In this document: positions 24,365 through 36,866 of the stretch, piece after piece
How positions within the stretch are numbered: position 1 is the first letter of the stretch
Layout of the letters: every line of letters begins with the position of its first letter
Assembly (NCBI GenBank): GCA_951217055.1
Contig: OX578283.1
Location: 60,517,832 to 60,581,831, forward strand
DNA from: Gerris lacustris
Lineage: Eukaryota > Arthropoda > Insecta > Hemiptera > Gerridae
Direction: 5' to 3'
DNA length: 64,000 bases
Made by a program: the position numbers and the translations under genes
Notes under the pieces: model-generated
What the model saw: the letters and a program-made list of their open reading frames with translations, nothing else
What the model was told of the DNA's origin: nothing
Database searches by the model: none

Positions 24365-25020
24365 TAGTATTTTAATCGCGGTATTTTGACAGATGAAAAC
24401 AAACTTTGACGTCATCAAAATTATCGCACTAATAAATAAATAATTATATTCGCTTATAACTTTTAAACTAATTAATGGAATTTCATCTTTTTTTTATATT
24501 TGTTCCTTAATTTTTTACGGTTCCAACGATATGCTAAATGTCAAAAACGTATTTATACTTTCAGTATCATTAACCGTCAAAGTTTCAAAATTCAAAAATT
24601 GATAACTTCAAAATGGCGGCCAATATCAAAATTAAATTTGGTGGGCTTGTTTGTCATACATAGAGGTACATTCGTGCCAAATTTCAACTCGATCAGGACC
24701 ATTTTCGATTTTACGATTATTTTAAATATTTGCTGTCTCAGCAAACTGGGTTCAAGATGGCGGAAAAAGTTGATTTTCCTGGCGGCACCACCACAGGTAA
24801 GGACTGATTTTTCTGCCAAGTTTCAACTCTCTAGGTTAAATACCTTGGACGCTACGATGATAACATACACACATACACACATACATACACACATGCATAC
24901 ATACATACACATAATACATACAGACGTCATGCTGAAAACCACTCAGGAGGTCTTAAAACACCCAAAGCGGATAATTCCGTTGAAACCCCGAAAATAATGT
25001 TTTGATGAAAACAATACTTT
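24365..25020 (-). repeat. Dispersed repeat family E, copy 2
   Basis: Reverse-orientation copy of the 21190 and 52090 repeats. It carries an extra (CATACACA)n microsatellite at about 24865-24915. A long plus-strand frame here is a repeat artefact. Confidence 0.75.
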
Positions 25021-25039
25021 TCCAGTATACCTTTGGAGA

Positions 25040-25512
25040 AGGTGAGGAAAAGTAAAAAAGAGGAAAAGAGTAAAATAACCTGCTATCTCGATCCCCTCCA
25101 CGACCTGTTCATACGAGCGTTTTGAATTCGATCCCCCGTTTCGATCACGCATTTTTGGTGGAGCGGATTTAAACCATTACGATTCGTCAATCCGTCGTTC
25201 TCCGTTCACACAGCGACAGCGTTTTGAACTAGCGGATAGTTTTCAAAACGATGTGTGAACGTTGTAATATTCAGAATAGAGTGCGTGCGTTCATTTTTAA
25301 AAATAAAGATTTCATTTTTTACTCTGAAATATTGACTTTTCTTTGTTCCTCGGATTATCCGACCTTTATTGTGTTCCGACCATGCTCCGGTCTCGTAGGT
25401 GACAGATGTGATATGGGGGATTCTACTATTCTCATACTCTATTCTAGGCAGCGGCCGCTTTGAGCGGGTTTTCGAGCAAAGCGAGTAGGGGGCAGAGCCC
25501 CCTAGTCTTGAT
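25040..25512. mobile_element. GC-richer segment ending in a Helitron-like 3' terminus
   Basis: The segment ends with the perfect hairpin GGGGGCAGAGCCCCC followed directly by TAGT (about 25489-25507), preceded by GAGCAAAGCGAGTA. Helitrons end in a short GC hairpin followed by CTRR, inserted before T, and CTAG|T fits. No 5' TC terminus or Rep/helicase sequence was identified, so the left boundary is a guess. Confidence 0.4.
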
Positions 25513-26009
25513 TAAAACAAAAGATTTTCTAATTTTATGTTAAAATTAAATTATCTAAAAGAAACAGCCATTGTAATCTTGATTAGAAACATGTATTGCG
25601 TTGTATTTTCAGACTCGAAGTCAAACCTGTATTTTCTTTTATATAGTTTAATGGATTCGTATGCTAAATTTAATCAAAATCAGACTGAAGTCAAGTATTA
25701 ATATACATTTCATGTTTTTGTTTCATAAAACAAAGAATATACTGTTTTTAAAACAATTAATATGTAATTATGTGGGGCTCTAAATGGAATAACTGTGGTT
25801 GAGACATAAGCTTTTGTTTATTTGTAACAGCTGATGAGTTTAATGTCAGTTTCGTCTTTATATTCAAACTTGGTTGGTGTACTTAAAAGTAGTTAATCCT
25901 TGTGCAAATGTGAACGGGGTTTAGATTGTGAAAAGGCGTGGATTTGTTGACAATTATGTTATACAGTGGATATTTACTTTGAATGTTTTAAGTCGGTAAT
26001 TAGGTTAAA

Positions 26010-29000
26010 ATGAGTTCGTTTATCAGAGATCCGTGTGGTTTGGTTTGTATTTTCGTCACCTATATCTCCGTGCTTTATGCAGACTATGTTGTTGTGAGAT
26101 GGGTAGTTATGCAAACTTTACAAGACAGGTAATTAATTACCTGTTAAAACCAATTTTATGTATCATTCGTAATTTTTTGGTATACTGACACAGTCTTGAG
26201 TATGCAGGTTATCATCTAATTTAATTTAGTTAATTAAATCTATTGTATAGAACCTGTTGATAAGTGAAAGGGGTCTATGATCTGCATTCAAGCATTTTAT
26301 GTTTTAAATTACCAAAATTAAAATGATTACCTATTTTTACTCAGTTGTGACCCAGTTTGATTGCCTCCTACTGTTTATCTATTATTTATTTAGCCTTATT
26401 TAATAACATGTTTAGAATTTCTTATTTAGTTCCGACACCACCGTATATATGTAAAATTTCACAAAAAAAAATGTGTAAGAGGAGATCTTGTAACATTTTA
26501 ACACATATATTTATTTTTTAACACAACATCCAAATAATGAACAATACAATATTCATCATAATAGTTGAAACAGTCTTGTTTTATGACAGATTCCTCTGAA
26601 CACCCATTGCTGGTGTTATATTCTCCCCATCTTACATTTTCTGCATGAAAACACACTTTCATCGATTTTGATATTTTGTATATCTCCGCCTATTATGAAA
26701 ACGAATGTGTTTTATGCGCATTTTAACCCCATGTCTCTCTCTGGTCGAAAGACATCTCGAAACTGACATTCACTCTGTAAATAATGTATTGGTAATATCA
26801 ACAATCGAGGAGGAGAAAGTTAAGAGTTCATAATAGATGAAACTGGAAACAAGGGGGCAATAAATAAAAGTATATAAGGGATAAGGCTTCAACAAGCTTC
26901 ACCAAAATAGTGGTAAATAAGGTCTGAATAAGACCCCAGTTCTTTTGTATCTTTTATGATATTGCGTTCAAAAAACACAAGAAGATAAGAATATTGCTAG
27001 TTGCAATATACCAATTATTACCCTTCTGCTTAAGTGTATATAGAATGGAATATATGTTTTTTCTAATTGGGTTCATCTTACTGATTATGTTTTTTTACTC
27101 AATAATTTTATTTACAAAATACGATATTTCTATATTGCCTGATTCTCGCTGTGCTGCATTTTACATACTCCACCTCTACTTAACATGTCTTTTAGGCTAA
27201 ACTAGGGAATACGATACCCTTTTTGATTACAGGTCACCTCAATTGATGTTCTTTAAACAAAGGAACATTCTCTTTCTAGTATATGGAAGTGATAACATCC
27301 CTTAATCTAATGACAGATATCAGGCAGAAGTATTATATTCTATAGTTTTTCCGTCCTTTCTTGTTAACATAACATGGAAAATTAGTTAGTAGACAAAAAT
27401 CAAGTTGATGGTAGTTTGTCACTTAATAGGTGACCAGTTTGATTTGGAGTAATATTTGAATAACTAACCTATCAAGTGACAAACGAACATCAACTTGATT
27501 TTTGGTCTACTAACTGATTTTGTACTCAGGATCATGAAAATCACATTGTCCACAATAAAGGGCGGGACATAGTCTCCCTCCATCGGTTTGTTTTATTCAA
27601 ACGCCTATTGCCAAGCTATGTCCCGCAGATGAACTTAGCCGACCACATATTCTTAAATGGCACCAAAACATTTCTTATACACAAAATTATAGCTTGATGT
27701 TATTCAGACACTTTTTTTCATGCTATCTCTTGAAATACATAAATCATTGAACGAATAAATGCATCTATTCATGCATTTTAAATTATAATTAATAATTAAA
27801 TTCTTAAAGTATATAGGCATAACAAATTTTTATTTTACTCGCCTAATGGTTACAACCAATCTCTCTGGCCCTGGGATATATTTTCACATATTGGTGACCA
27901 GGTATTTAAATACAAATTTTATTTTTTCATACACTTCATGAAATTTGACTTTAAAATAGAACTAATTTAAAAAAAAAAAAATCAAGATTGTACTTTTGAA
28001 AGTGAGTAGAAATGGGGGAGGTCTGTGTCTCTGATACATTGGACACCAAGTGGCTCTTACTCTTGAGTGGCATACTAGATTCTGGTGGCCAATCACAGTC
28101 ACCAAGTGCCCCGTGTGATAGAGATCTAATTCTTTTGACAACATAAATTTAGAAGGATTACTGGGAAGCCAGAAATATACTGGCATGACTTTCCAAGAAG
28201 GCATAGGTCCAACAACAACAGAACTTATTGCATTTTAAAATTCTTCAGGTGTGTAGCTCAATCTTAAGATAATGCAATCTTAAGATTAAGCAATCTTAGG
28301 ATAAAGCAATATTCAAATAAACAAATCATAAGATGTTTCTTTATTTTTACTATGATTTCTCTAATATCTTCACAAGACTATCAATACTTAACAATTTACT
28401 TACATAATGTCTGTGTGTTGCAGTATGTGGGGAGCAGTACACGTGGTTGTGTTTAATACCTGTGTTCTGATTGTCGTGTGGTCACATATGAAGGCATCAT
28501 GCTCAGATCCGGGTGCAGTGCCACTTCCCCATGCACGCATGGACTTCTCTGATATTCATTCAGGTACATTTATTGATTTATATGTATTTTTTGTGAATCC
28601 CATTATCCCCGCGATCTGGGAATTAAACCTAGAGCTACGTGGTCACCCATACAACTTTTGGCCACGCCCATGCTGCTTAACCTGATTGATTGAGAGATAA
28701 CTTCTCCCCCCCCCCCCATGTGAGCTACCCAGGCAACGCTACGCAACTTCCGAGTATTGCTGAAGTCAGTACAGTCGGGTGCTAAGACAATATCCATTTC
28801 TAGTTTGTATGACATGCGCAGTTATGTCAAATCTCACGAATAACAAGAAGGTTTCCAATCTGTTAGGTTTCCTGTTTTGTTTGTTTTTATACAGTAAGAA
28901 TTATTATAGTCACAACTATTCTAAACGATGCAAATGCAAAGAACGCTACAAATAACGGGGTTGGAACAAACCTAATATGTATTTGTTTTTATAAAAATGA

Positions 29001-32000
29001 TTGCTCTCTATGACAATTAATCGAAATAATATTAGCGAATTTCTAGTTTGTTTTTCCCCATTATATTTTTTTTTTAAATAAAACAACCAGTGAAACTTAT
29101 CTTAGAATCTCATTATTTTTATAACGGAATTTTAAAGTTATAAAATAGATATGAATTTTATTGTAATACAAAGCAACTTTTAATATTATAGGACTAGATA
29201 TAGTTAACAAACAGAAATAAAAAAAGTAACATATCAAAAATCAAACTCAGATATAAAGAGGAAGAAAAAAATAAGATTAAGAAAGAAGAAAATCGATTTA
29301 GATTTAAAGAATATTAATATTATTACTATGAAAAATCAATAAATAATGTGATTTCTTATCAGGTACAGTGTTGCCTGTTGCAAAAATTTTTTTTAAAATA
29401 TTGAAGTTATCAAAAATAAAATTATTAATAACAAAAGAACAACACTGTGTTTTTTGACAGTGGTCTATTTTAATTAAACCTGATTATACATGGCACCAAA
29501 AAACGACACTAGCGCACTCCTCAGATTTCCATGACTTCTTGGTCGACCTTTAGATGTGTTTATCTGTACTAAGTGCCTCCCCAAAAAGAATTCAGAATTC
29601 AGTGATCTCTGCCTTCCTCAGTACAATAATCACCGTGTTTTACTTCCTTCTGATACTTTGCTTGATGCAATAATTAACAATTCTAAAAGTGATTCTAGCT
29701 CTAGCATTGATAGAGAAGTTTTAGCATTAATATGGTAATTTTTATCTTGAGTTGACTAATCAACTTAATAGAGCTTAATATTGATTTCTTTTAATTCTAG
29801 TTTCTAAAAGTTATCTTTTTGTGTTTTAGCGTTAACTCAAGGATCAGGTGATCCAGTTCTTCAAGATTGGACGGTGTGCACTAGATGTGAAACTTACCGG
29901 CCACCCAGAGCACACCACTGTCGAATATGCAACAGATGTATCAAACGAATGGATCACCACTGTCCATGGTAAGAACTACTTGAATATATAGATGAATATA
30001 ACTAATGTACTTATACAATTGAATTAACTAGGCGTGGCATTGAAGTGAGCGTATTCCAATAAAATACTGAATATTAAGGAATTTATTAATCATGATGAAT
30101 GTCATAGCTGAAGATAAGTGGAAGAGTGTAGAGTGGGGGTACTCGGTACAAAGCTCACCTTCCTAGATAAACCTATAATACACGCCTATAAGAATCTTAA
30201 CCACCCGCAGGAGCTTTAACCCTCCCTTACTAACACTGTCTAATAGTCCATTATTTCTAATACTACGCCTCTCAGACGTAAATTAAAATTAGACTAAGTT
30301 ATACCCGTTTAAGATTTAAATGCTGATAAAATCATAAACTTGAAACATTTCTTTGTCTAATAAAATGGTTAAAAGGTGCTCGTTAGGGAGAAAATGATTA
30401 CCAAACTGACCCTTTAACCTGAAAAGAGCAGGTCAAAATATATACATTTTACATTTTTCCTCACTAGCACCTGCTGCATTTAAATCTGAACTTATATTAT
30501 GATAATCTAATGAATAGATATAAAAATAAAGTACACACTTTTATAAATATGGCAATATAATATTTAATAATCAAATTTTAGGAACAATAAAAAAAGCCAA
30601 TTAAAGGCAACAAGCTCGATAAGGTTAGGCTCGATAGAGCCCCTGAGGCACAGTAAACTAAAAGAAGTGGTAAATTACTAATATATAAAAGCACAGCAAA
30701 GACCTGACTTTGACGCAATCTGAAGGTTAATTTAACAGAGATAGCATACCTAAAGGACTAATGGCTGGCACGCTTGCGCACCGAGAGCTATCAACTAAAG
30801 TCAGCATGTACGCCTCAGAGACGTAGTGTTATAAGTGCAGGGTTAAAACTATTTATTATAAATGTGTCACTCTACTACTCAAAAACCTCTGCTTGTATCA
30901 AGTTAAAATTTTACATGTCTGTTTCAATTGTACTTTAGACGATGTATATGAAGTTTTATTAAAATTGTTGTGTTCGAATGTAAGATATTGGTAAAAACAT
31001 TGTTTTCGCTGCTTTAACAGTTCTGACAATCTTTAGTAATTCATAGCGGTGTCGCTGTTGGTTATACTAAAAAATGTTATTTAAAAAAAAAAAAAAACTT
31101 CATCTCAACAAATAGGTGATGACAGAATCTTTTCCCGTCCTGAAATTCCAATTATACATTTGAGCTCACGTTTACGCGATCGTTGCACACGAACCCTTGG
31201 AAGATTAACTCTGTCCAACGAACTTAGCCTGAGCATTTGTCAAAGGAACATGTATACCAAAGTTCAGCTAAATCGATCAATTATTACTCAAGTTATCGTT
31301 GGACATTTAAACTTTACTGACAGACAGTCTTACTGACAAACAGACAGGATGCATAGTTTGTTGAATGTAAGAAGCTCGCTTCAATTATAGTTTTTTGAGT
31401 AAAATTTAAAAAACTGTGTACACTTTCATCATAGAAAACTTTTAACTTTTCAACGTCAAAATCCGGAGTTATTTTAACTTACAAGCTAACTGGATTTCAA
31501 TGTGTTTCATATCTGGTATTCACTGGCTTTAAAGTCTTCCCTTCTAATTCTTTTGTTAAGTTCGCTTCTTGAAGATGATGATTTTTGAATGAGTATTTGC
31601 TGAATTTTTCTCAGGATTAATAACTGCGTGGGAGAGAAGAACCAGGAGTATTTTGTGGAATTACTCGTAAGGGTTGGAGTAGTAGCAGGTTATGGTGCAG
31701 GTTTAGCATTACTCTCATTGCTCAGGCCCTACCCCGGGGCACACACTCCAGAGAATCAAACTAGAATGTGAGTATACATTTATCTTACTGCACAACCAAC
31801 TATATGGGTTATCTTTTATACTATTTGCTAAATATATTACTCTACAAAAAGTAGTTTGAGCTGTTAGCCATTCAACTTGAAGACTCAGACTTTATACTCC
31901 TACTTAACCCATTGAACGTGGTTGGACCCCTATGGATCCATGCTGGGCTAAGGCTACATATGGTTGGATCCCCAGTGGATCCAAGCCGTAGTCATTGAAC

Positions 32001-33532
32001 TTTATAGATATGATGATGTTAAGACCATAGTTCCAAACATAGAACTTCATAGATATGATGCTGTTTAGACTGTACTTCCAAGAGCATGGCTCTTTAGACC
32101 AAAAATTATTAACATTTTAAGTTATCTTGAGTCAGTATGTAGCCTATGCAGAAGTTGAGGAGCCTGAACTACTGAGCTTAACTATTTAATTATTATAGTT
32201 AGTGTGGATATTCAGTAGTGATATAGTATTACATAGTAGTAGTAAGGTGGCTAGTACAAGTACTAGACGGGTAGGACGAACCACTTGTTGGAACCTAGCC
32301 ATTAGACCATCTTTTAGGCCCATTTTACTAGCCCCGTGGTAGAGAGTTGCAGCCACTTCACACCATCATCATACATCTGTACATTGTACTGCCGAAGCGA
32401 GTATGGTATGATCATTGGTGAGCCATACAAATCAGAGCATCACGACGAGGGATTGAACCCCAACCTTTTACCGCCCTTGATGCAGTGATGGCCGAGCAGA
32501 TGTAGTTAGTACTTTAATCGTAGGTTATCCTCCCGCTGTGACATAGCTCTAGCTAGATTTGAAAAATCAATTTTTGCCCTGAACTTGGAAGCACAGATTT
32601 TTTTTCAATACCGATCTTAAGCTGAAGTCTATTTTGTTGTTGTTTACATACTTGTCTATGATAACTTTAATTCCCCATACATTTTCAACCAGAGGATTAT
32701 GATAAATTAGTCTCTGAAATAAAATTTTAAGGTAAAACGAGAAAAAAAAAATATTTGAGTTAAACTTTAATACGGAAAATAATTTGGTATTCAATAAGAT
32801 GAATCAATTTATTGATGGTAGGCTGGAGGGTTTATTTGGAATGATAGTCCTTTGAGTGATATATATTTATTTCATCAAGAGCTATAACCAGTAATATTTG
32901 GTGAGAAAAGTGATGTCGAGTTTGACTTTTTCAAGTTTTTTTTTTTTTTGTTTCAAGTAAATTAGTAAAAAAGGACATTCATTCCAAATAAACCCTCCAG
33001 TCTACTATAATATTCTACAAGTCCAAAATTAAATCTCTTCTATTTCAATTTATCCCTCTGCCTAGAACATGATTTGCACCTCAAGTTTCGGGACATCGGT
33101 ATTTTTTTACCGATTGTCTCTCCTTTAAGGTAAGATGTCCACTGAAAGTGTCTTCGGGCCACTACCATCTACACTCACTTAACGTGCTACCGCCTAATAT
33201 TTAGTATACTATAGGGGTTAAAAATACCAATGTTCCGGGCAGAGGGTTATTTATGATTCAATGTTTTATAATATGCATAAGTCCAGTTGATAAATTGTAT
33301 TCTAATTCTAAAAAATAAATAAAAAACATTTTTTTTTTCCAGAGTACACAGTGTTGTTCTTCTTGTAGAAAGTGTCCTGTTTGGGATCTTTTCCGTAGCG
33401 ATACTCTACGATCAAATTAATTCAAACGAAACCACGATAGAACAGATGCAAGGACGTCAAATGCCGCTTCATAAAATCTGTTTTAGCCGACTTTGTCGTC
33501 TTCCTCCACTCGCTCAACCACACTCCGTCTGA
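26010..33532 (+). CDS. DHHC palmitoyltransferase, Dnz1 / ZDHHC3-7 type (5 exons)
   Basis: Exons 26010-26128, 28424-28563, 29830-29968, 31615-31767 and 33343-33532 join in phase to 741 nt (246 residues). The protein has four hydrophobic spans (about residues 10-32, 43-62, 145-170 and 185-207). The cysteine-rich DHHC domain starts at the [17 protein letters not shown] block, and the catalytic DHHC is at residues 128-131, followed by [16 protein letters not shown] TTxE motif (TTIE, 214-217) follows TM4. The opening IRDPCGLVC and [13 protein letters not shown] segments resemble insect Dnz1 (DNZDHHC/NEW1) and the Golgi enzymes ZDHHC3/7. These enzymes attach palmitate to cysteines of membrane proteins through an acyl-enzyme on the DHHC cysteine. 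The C-terminus after residue 218 is short and unlike the family, and ends in PPLAQPHSV (see findings). The predicted start is the first ATG before the conserved block and lacks an N-terminal extension, as in the fly protein. Confidence 0.88.
27378..27738. mobile_element. Foldback repeat, family D copy lacking its outer left arm
   Basis: A central hairpin pairs GTAGACAAAAATCAAGTTGA (27392) with TCAACTTGATTTTTGGTCTAC near 27510. It is followed by the outer right arm (ACTCAGGATCATGAAAATC ... ATGTCCCGCAG ... GCTATCTC). The same arms flank the full palindrome at 44691-45243. It lies in intron 1 of the DHHC gene. Confidence 0.7.
28200..28330. repeat. Short AATCTTAAGAT-type repeats in DHHC intron 1
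   Basis: Four imperfect copies of GCAATCTTAAGATTA spaced about 16 bases lie at about 28258-28320, roughly 100 bases before exon 2. No other structure is seen here apart from AT-rich sequence. Confidence 0.5.
30040..31388 (-). mobile_element. 1.35-kb element with TTGAAGCGAGC termini containing family B
   Basis: The left end ATTGAAGTGAGCGTATTCC (30039) is mirrored at the right end by AGCTCGCTTCAATTATAG (31373-31390). Its right half (30855-31345) is a reverse family B copy. The left part recurs, reversed, at 59040-59215. Same termini as the element at 35786-36606. It fills most of DHHC intron 3. Confidence 0.65.
31905..32015. repeat. Short repeats with GGTTGGACCCCTATGGATCC, piggyBac-like end
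   Basis: TTAACCCATTGAACGTGG at about 31915 looks like a piggyBac-type terminus (TTAA then CCC). It is followed by two or three GGATCC-centred repeats up to about 32000. No matching right end was found. Confidence 0.35.
32240..32530 (-). mobile_element. Second copy of the tRNA-derived SINE
   Basis: Minus-strand copy sharing the body of the 4075-4632 element (for example CTAGTAAAATGG, TCGCTTCGGCAGTACAATGT). It has a B-box-like GGGGTTCAATCCC near 32455 and CTCGGCCATCACTGCA as a decayed A-box. It lies in DHHC intron 4. Confidence 0.6.
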
Positions 33533-33887
33533 CATGATCCCCTTGTTCGCAAAGTGTGAACATCATTTTATCAAAACTTCGTCAAAATAATCAAGCAAAA
33601 CAAAAATGTTTATTATTTAAAACCAAAAAAGAGACTGTTATTTTTTAACATGTGCAATATTTATTTTATTTTTATGTAACATTTATAATTTTTTTTACAT
33701 AAATCGATCTGATTATTTTAAATTCTTTGGAGAATTTTTTATGTGTGACTTTCTATTTAATGTGCTTCACTGGTGTAAATTTTAGCAGGTGCTAATATCA
33801 GGTAAAATTGTGATGTGCAATCATATTACATAAATTGGTATTAATAGATTTATTTAGGAAAGGGTTTTTTTGTCATTTATACAAACA

Positions 33888-34505
33888 GACTGTTTTCATT
33901 TTCCTTCTTCAATTCAATATTAAGAACCGACTGTTTTCATTTTCCTTCTTCAATTCAATATTAAGATCAGACTGTTTTCATTTTCCTTCTTCAATTCAAT
34001 ATTAAGATCAGACTGTTTTCATTTTCCTTCTTCAATTCAATATTAAGATCAGACTGTTTTAATTTTCCTTCTTCAATTCAATATAAAGAACAGACTGTTT
34101 TAATTTTCCTTCTTCAATTCAATATTAAGATCAGACTGTTTTAATTTTCCTTCTTCAATTCAATATAAAGAACAGACTGTTTTAATTTTTCTATTTTTCT
34201 TCCTCAATTTAATATTAAGAACTGACTATTTTTATTTTCCTTCTTCAATTCAATATTAAGAACAGACTGTTTTAATTTGTCTTCATCAATTCAATATTAA
34301 GAACAGACTGTTTTAATTTGTCTTCATCAATTCAATATTAAGAACAGACTGTTTTAATTTGTCTTCATCAATTCAATATTAAGAACAGACTGTTTTAATT
34401 TGTCTTCATCAATTCAATATTAAGAACAGACTGTTTTAATTTGTCTTCATCAATTCAATATTAAGAACAGACTGTTTTAATTTTCCTTCTTCAATTCAAT
34501 ATAAT
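33888..34505. repeat. 41-bp tandem array downstream of the DHHC gene
   Basis: About 15 units of GACTGTTTTCATTTTCCTTC followed by TTCAATTCAATATTAAGAAC, period 41 (first starts at 33888, 33929, 33970). Units fall into three classes: TTTTCATTTTCC, TTTTAATTTTCC and a run with TTTAATTTGTCTTCATC (34270-34450). This suggests stepwise amplification. It starts about 355 bases after the stop and could lie in the 3' UTR if the transcript is long. Confidence 0.9.
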
Positions 34506-35155
34506 TTATTATACTAGGTACTATTTCTTTACTTAAGGTGCATTTAAATGCTCAAATGGTTTGACAGCAAAATTTACATTTGTAAAATTTACATTTGAAC
34601 AGCTTAATGATAAACAAATTGAGGTCAATAGAGATAAGAATGGGAAATGATCATTTTTAGACTAAGTTCTGTCGAGGCCTTTGTAGTATAAAATAAGTCT
34701 ACATATCTACTTACTTCACATGACTTAATGCCTGTAGTTCACCTTGAAATGTATGACTTTAAAAAAGTACTACCACTCTATTTAATGCATTACTCTTGTT
34801 TTCTCCCTATAAATTGTTCCTTGTCCTCCATATTTGTCCCCCCCCCCCCTTAATACGAGTTCTCAGAGAATTCCAATCAAATACTTGCTTAATTTCTCTG
34901 AAAATCTATGACTTCATTTTATTACAATCCCCAAGAAAATAGAGGAGTTTATAAAGAAGTTTCAATGAACTATTTTACATATTAATGTAGATATTAATTT
35001 TAACAATGAAAATGTTTCAGATAATGCTTATCTCCCCAAAAAAATCTTTCTTAATCAGTGTTACAATTTTATCTTAAATTTATTATTGTTTTCACATTTT
35101 CTACTTCTATTTATTTATTATTTTTTTAAAAATTTATGACGGTACTTTTTAAGAG

Positions 35156-35389
35156 CACTTCTTTAGATTGTTACTCCCCTTATAAAAAAAACAAACAGAG
35201 GGAATAACAATCTAAAGAAGGTGTACGGAGTGTTCTTCTTTAGACTGTTACTCCCCTTATAAAAACAGAAGTGTTATGTTCCTTTGTCCCAAAGTACATT
35301 GGACAAAACACCCCTTTGTCTTAATAGTTATTTAGTCAAAGTCATTTATATTCTAAAACAACATAGGGGAGTAACAATCTAAATAAGTA
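35156..35389. mobile_element. MITE with CACTTCTTTAGATTGTTACT ends, copy 2
   Basis: Same termini and internal duplication as the 19054 copy. The match extends outward: GGTACTTTTTAAGAG before it and CTCTTAAGTACTA after it are also inverted. The real element is therefore nearer 35142-35403. Confidence 0.75.
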
Positions 35390-35785
35390 CCCTCTTAAGT
35401 ACTAACATTAATCCTTATACAAGGCATAATATGAGATCTTGTCATTTTATACCTCCTTATTTTTTTGCTATATTATTTAAATGCACCAATTTTTCGTTAG
35501 TTTATTATTGCTTTTTACGCATGAAAAAGAATTAATAAATTTTTTTATTGTTGGAAAGATTGTATCGTGTTATTTCTTTTAAATATTTATATTATTATTT
35601 TGATTTAGATATTATTATTTTGGGAACAGACTGCTGTACCTCACAATTCCCATAGTGCTTAAATATTTTATTATCAAAAAAAACAAATGAAAATTGTCAT
35701 TTGTTATGCAATTGTCTATACACATCGCATTTAATACCAAAAATTAATTTTAATTAATATTAAATATTCACACGTCTTGAAGCAT

Positions 35786-36606
35786 TATATTGAAGCGAGC
35801 GTATTCAATTTAAGAGTATATGTACTTACAATGTTAATATTATAATAAATGCTATAATATTAAGATATTTATATTTTTAATTAGTTTTTTAAAAAATTGA
35901 AATAATGAAAGGTAAATAAAGACCTTTGGCTGAATATACCTTAAGCATTTTTATAATTAAAATTATGCCCATAATTATCATTGACATTTTTTTAATGAAA
36001 ATTCCTCCAATTTTTGCATCTATCTTCAGACCCTTTTAATGATACTGTTTACTGAAATGCATAGACTGCCAGAACATCGGTTGTTTATCAGAAGATACTA
36101 ATGTCAGCAGTAGTTGATGTGCAAATTGGCATCCTTCCGTCCTGCAATGACAATGTTCTGTTGGTTAGATCATTTAAATAATAATACTTATTTTTCTTAT
36201 TGGCCTCTTTGGATGATCATTAAAAAAAAAAAAAACTATTTTTTTAAAAAACAGTATAATTAGTGCAAATTTTCGCCCATTCCTGGGCATCATCAGGCCT
36301 TTATCTGGCATATCAGGCCTTACTCACCCTTTGTTAATTATAGATTAGTAGTTAGAATTGATCACTCTTATTACTCAGATAAAACCCTGATGATGTCCAG
36401 GAATGGGCGAAAATTTGCATCAATCATACTGTTTTTTAAAAAAATAGAAATGTTTTTTAATTAACATTCCGAGAACCCAATAAGTATAAGAATATTAGAA
36501 AATTTAAGGGATTAACTGAAGAATAAATAATAATTAAAAAGTTTTATTCATGTTGATTTACTCTCATTAAAGGTGTAAACAAACAATTTAATTATAGGAA
36601 AGCTCG
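35786..36606. mobile_element. Element with TTGAAGCGAGC termini enclosing a hammerhead-like foldback
   Basis: The left end ATTGAAGCGAGCGTATTC (35790) is mirrored by AGCTCGCTTCAGATTAT (36600-36616). Inside, inverted arms at about 36225-36300 and 36386-36450 pair over about 65 bases. Each carries CTGATGA, a GCCC/GGGC-type stem and GAAAATTTGC (see findings). Confidence 0.65.
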
Positions 36607-36866
36607 CTTCAGATTATAAATTTTCTTTCGTACATATTTATCTTGGCTTATGTTTATAATTATTTTAAATCTTGAAAATACATTTGGAACTTTTTCACAA
36701 TTTGTGCCAACCTATCTATGTTTTTTTTTAGTGTAAATGAAAACTTAAATATTGTTACTAATTTAAATGAAATATATTTTTTTTTAAATTTTATTTGAGT
36801 AAAAAAGTTAAATCCTTTTTAAAAAATATTTCTTCCTTTTTGATTTTACACTTATCTAATTTTTTA

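Noticed and set aside
24500..24997. 165-codon open frame
   Set aside because: It overlaps the reverse copy of dispersed repeat family E and ends in a CATACACA microsatellite; the other copies do not preserve the frame.
30120..30220. Possible additional DHHC exon
   Set aside because: Exons 3 and 4 join in phase through W133 of DHHCPW; this part is transposon sequence also found at 59040-59215.
33888..34505. CRISPR-like array
   Set aside because: Units are contiguous 41-bp tandem copies without unique spacers, in a spliced eukaryotic genome with no cas genes.
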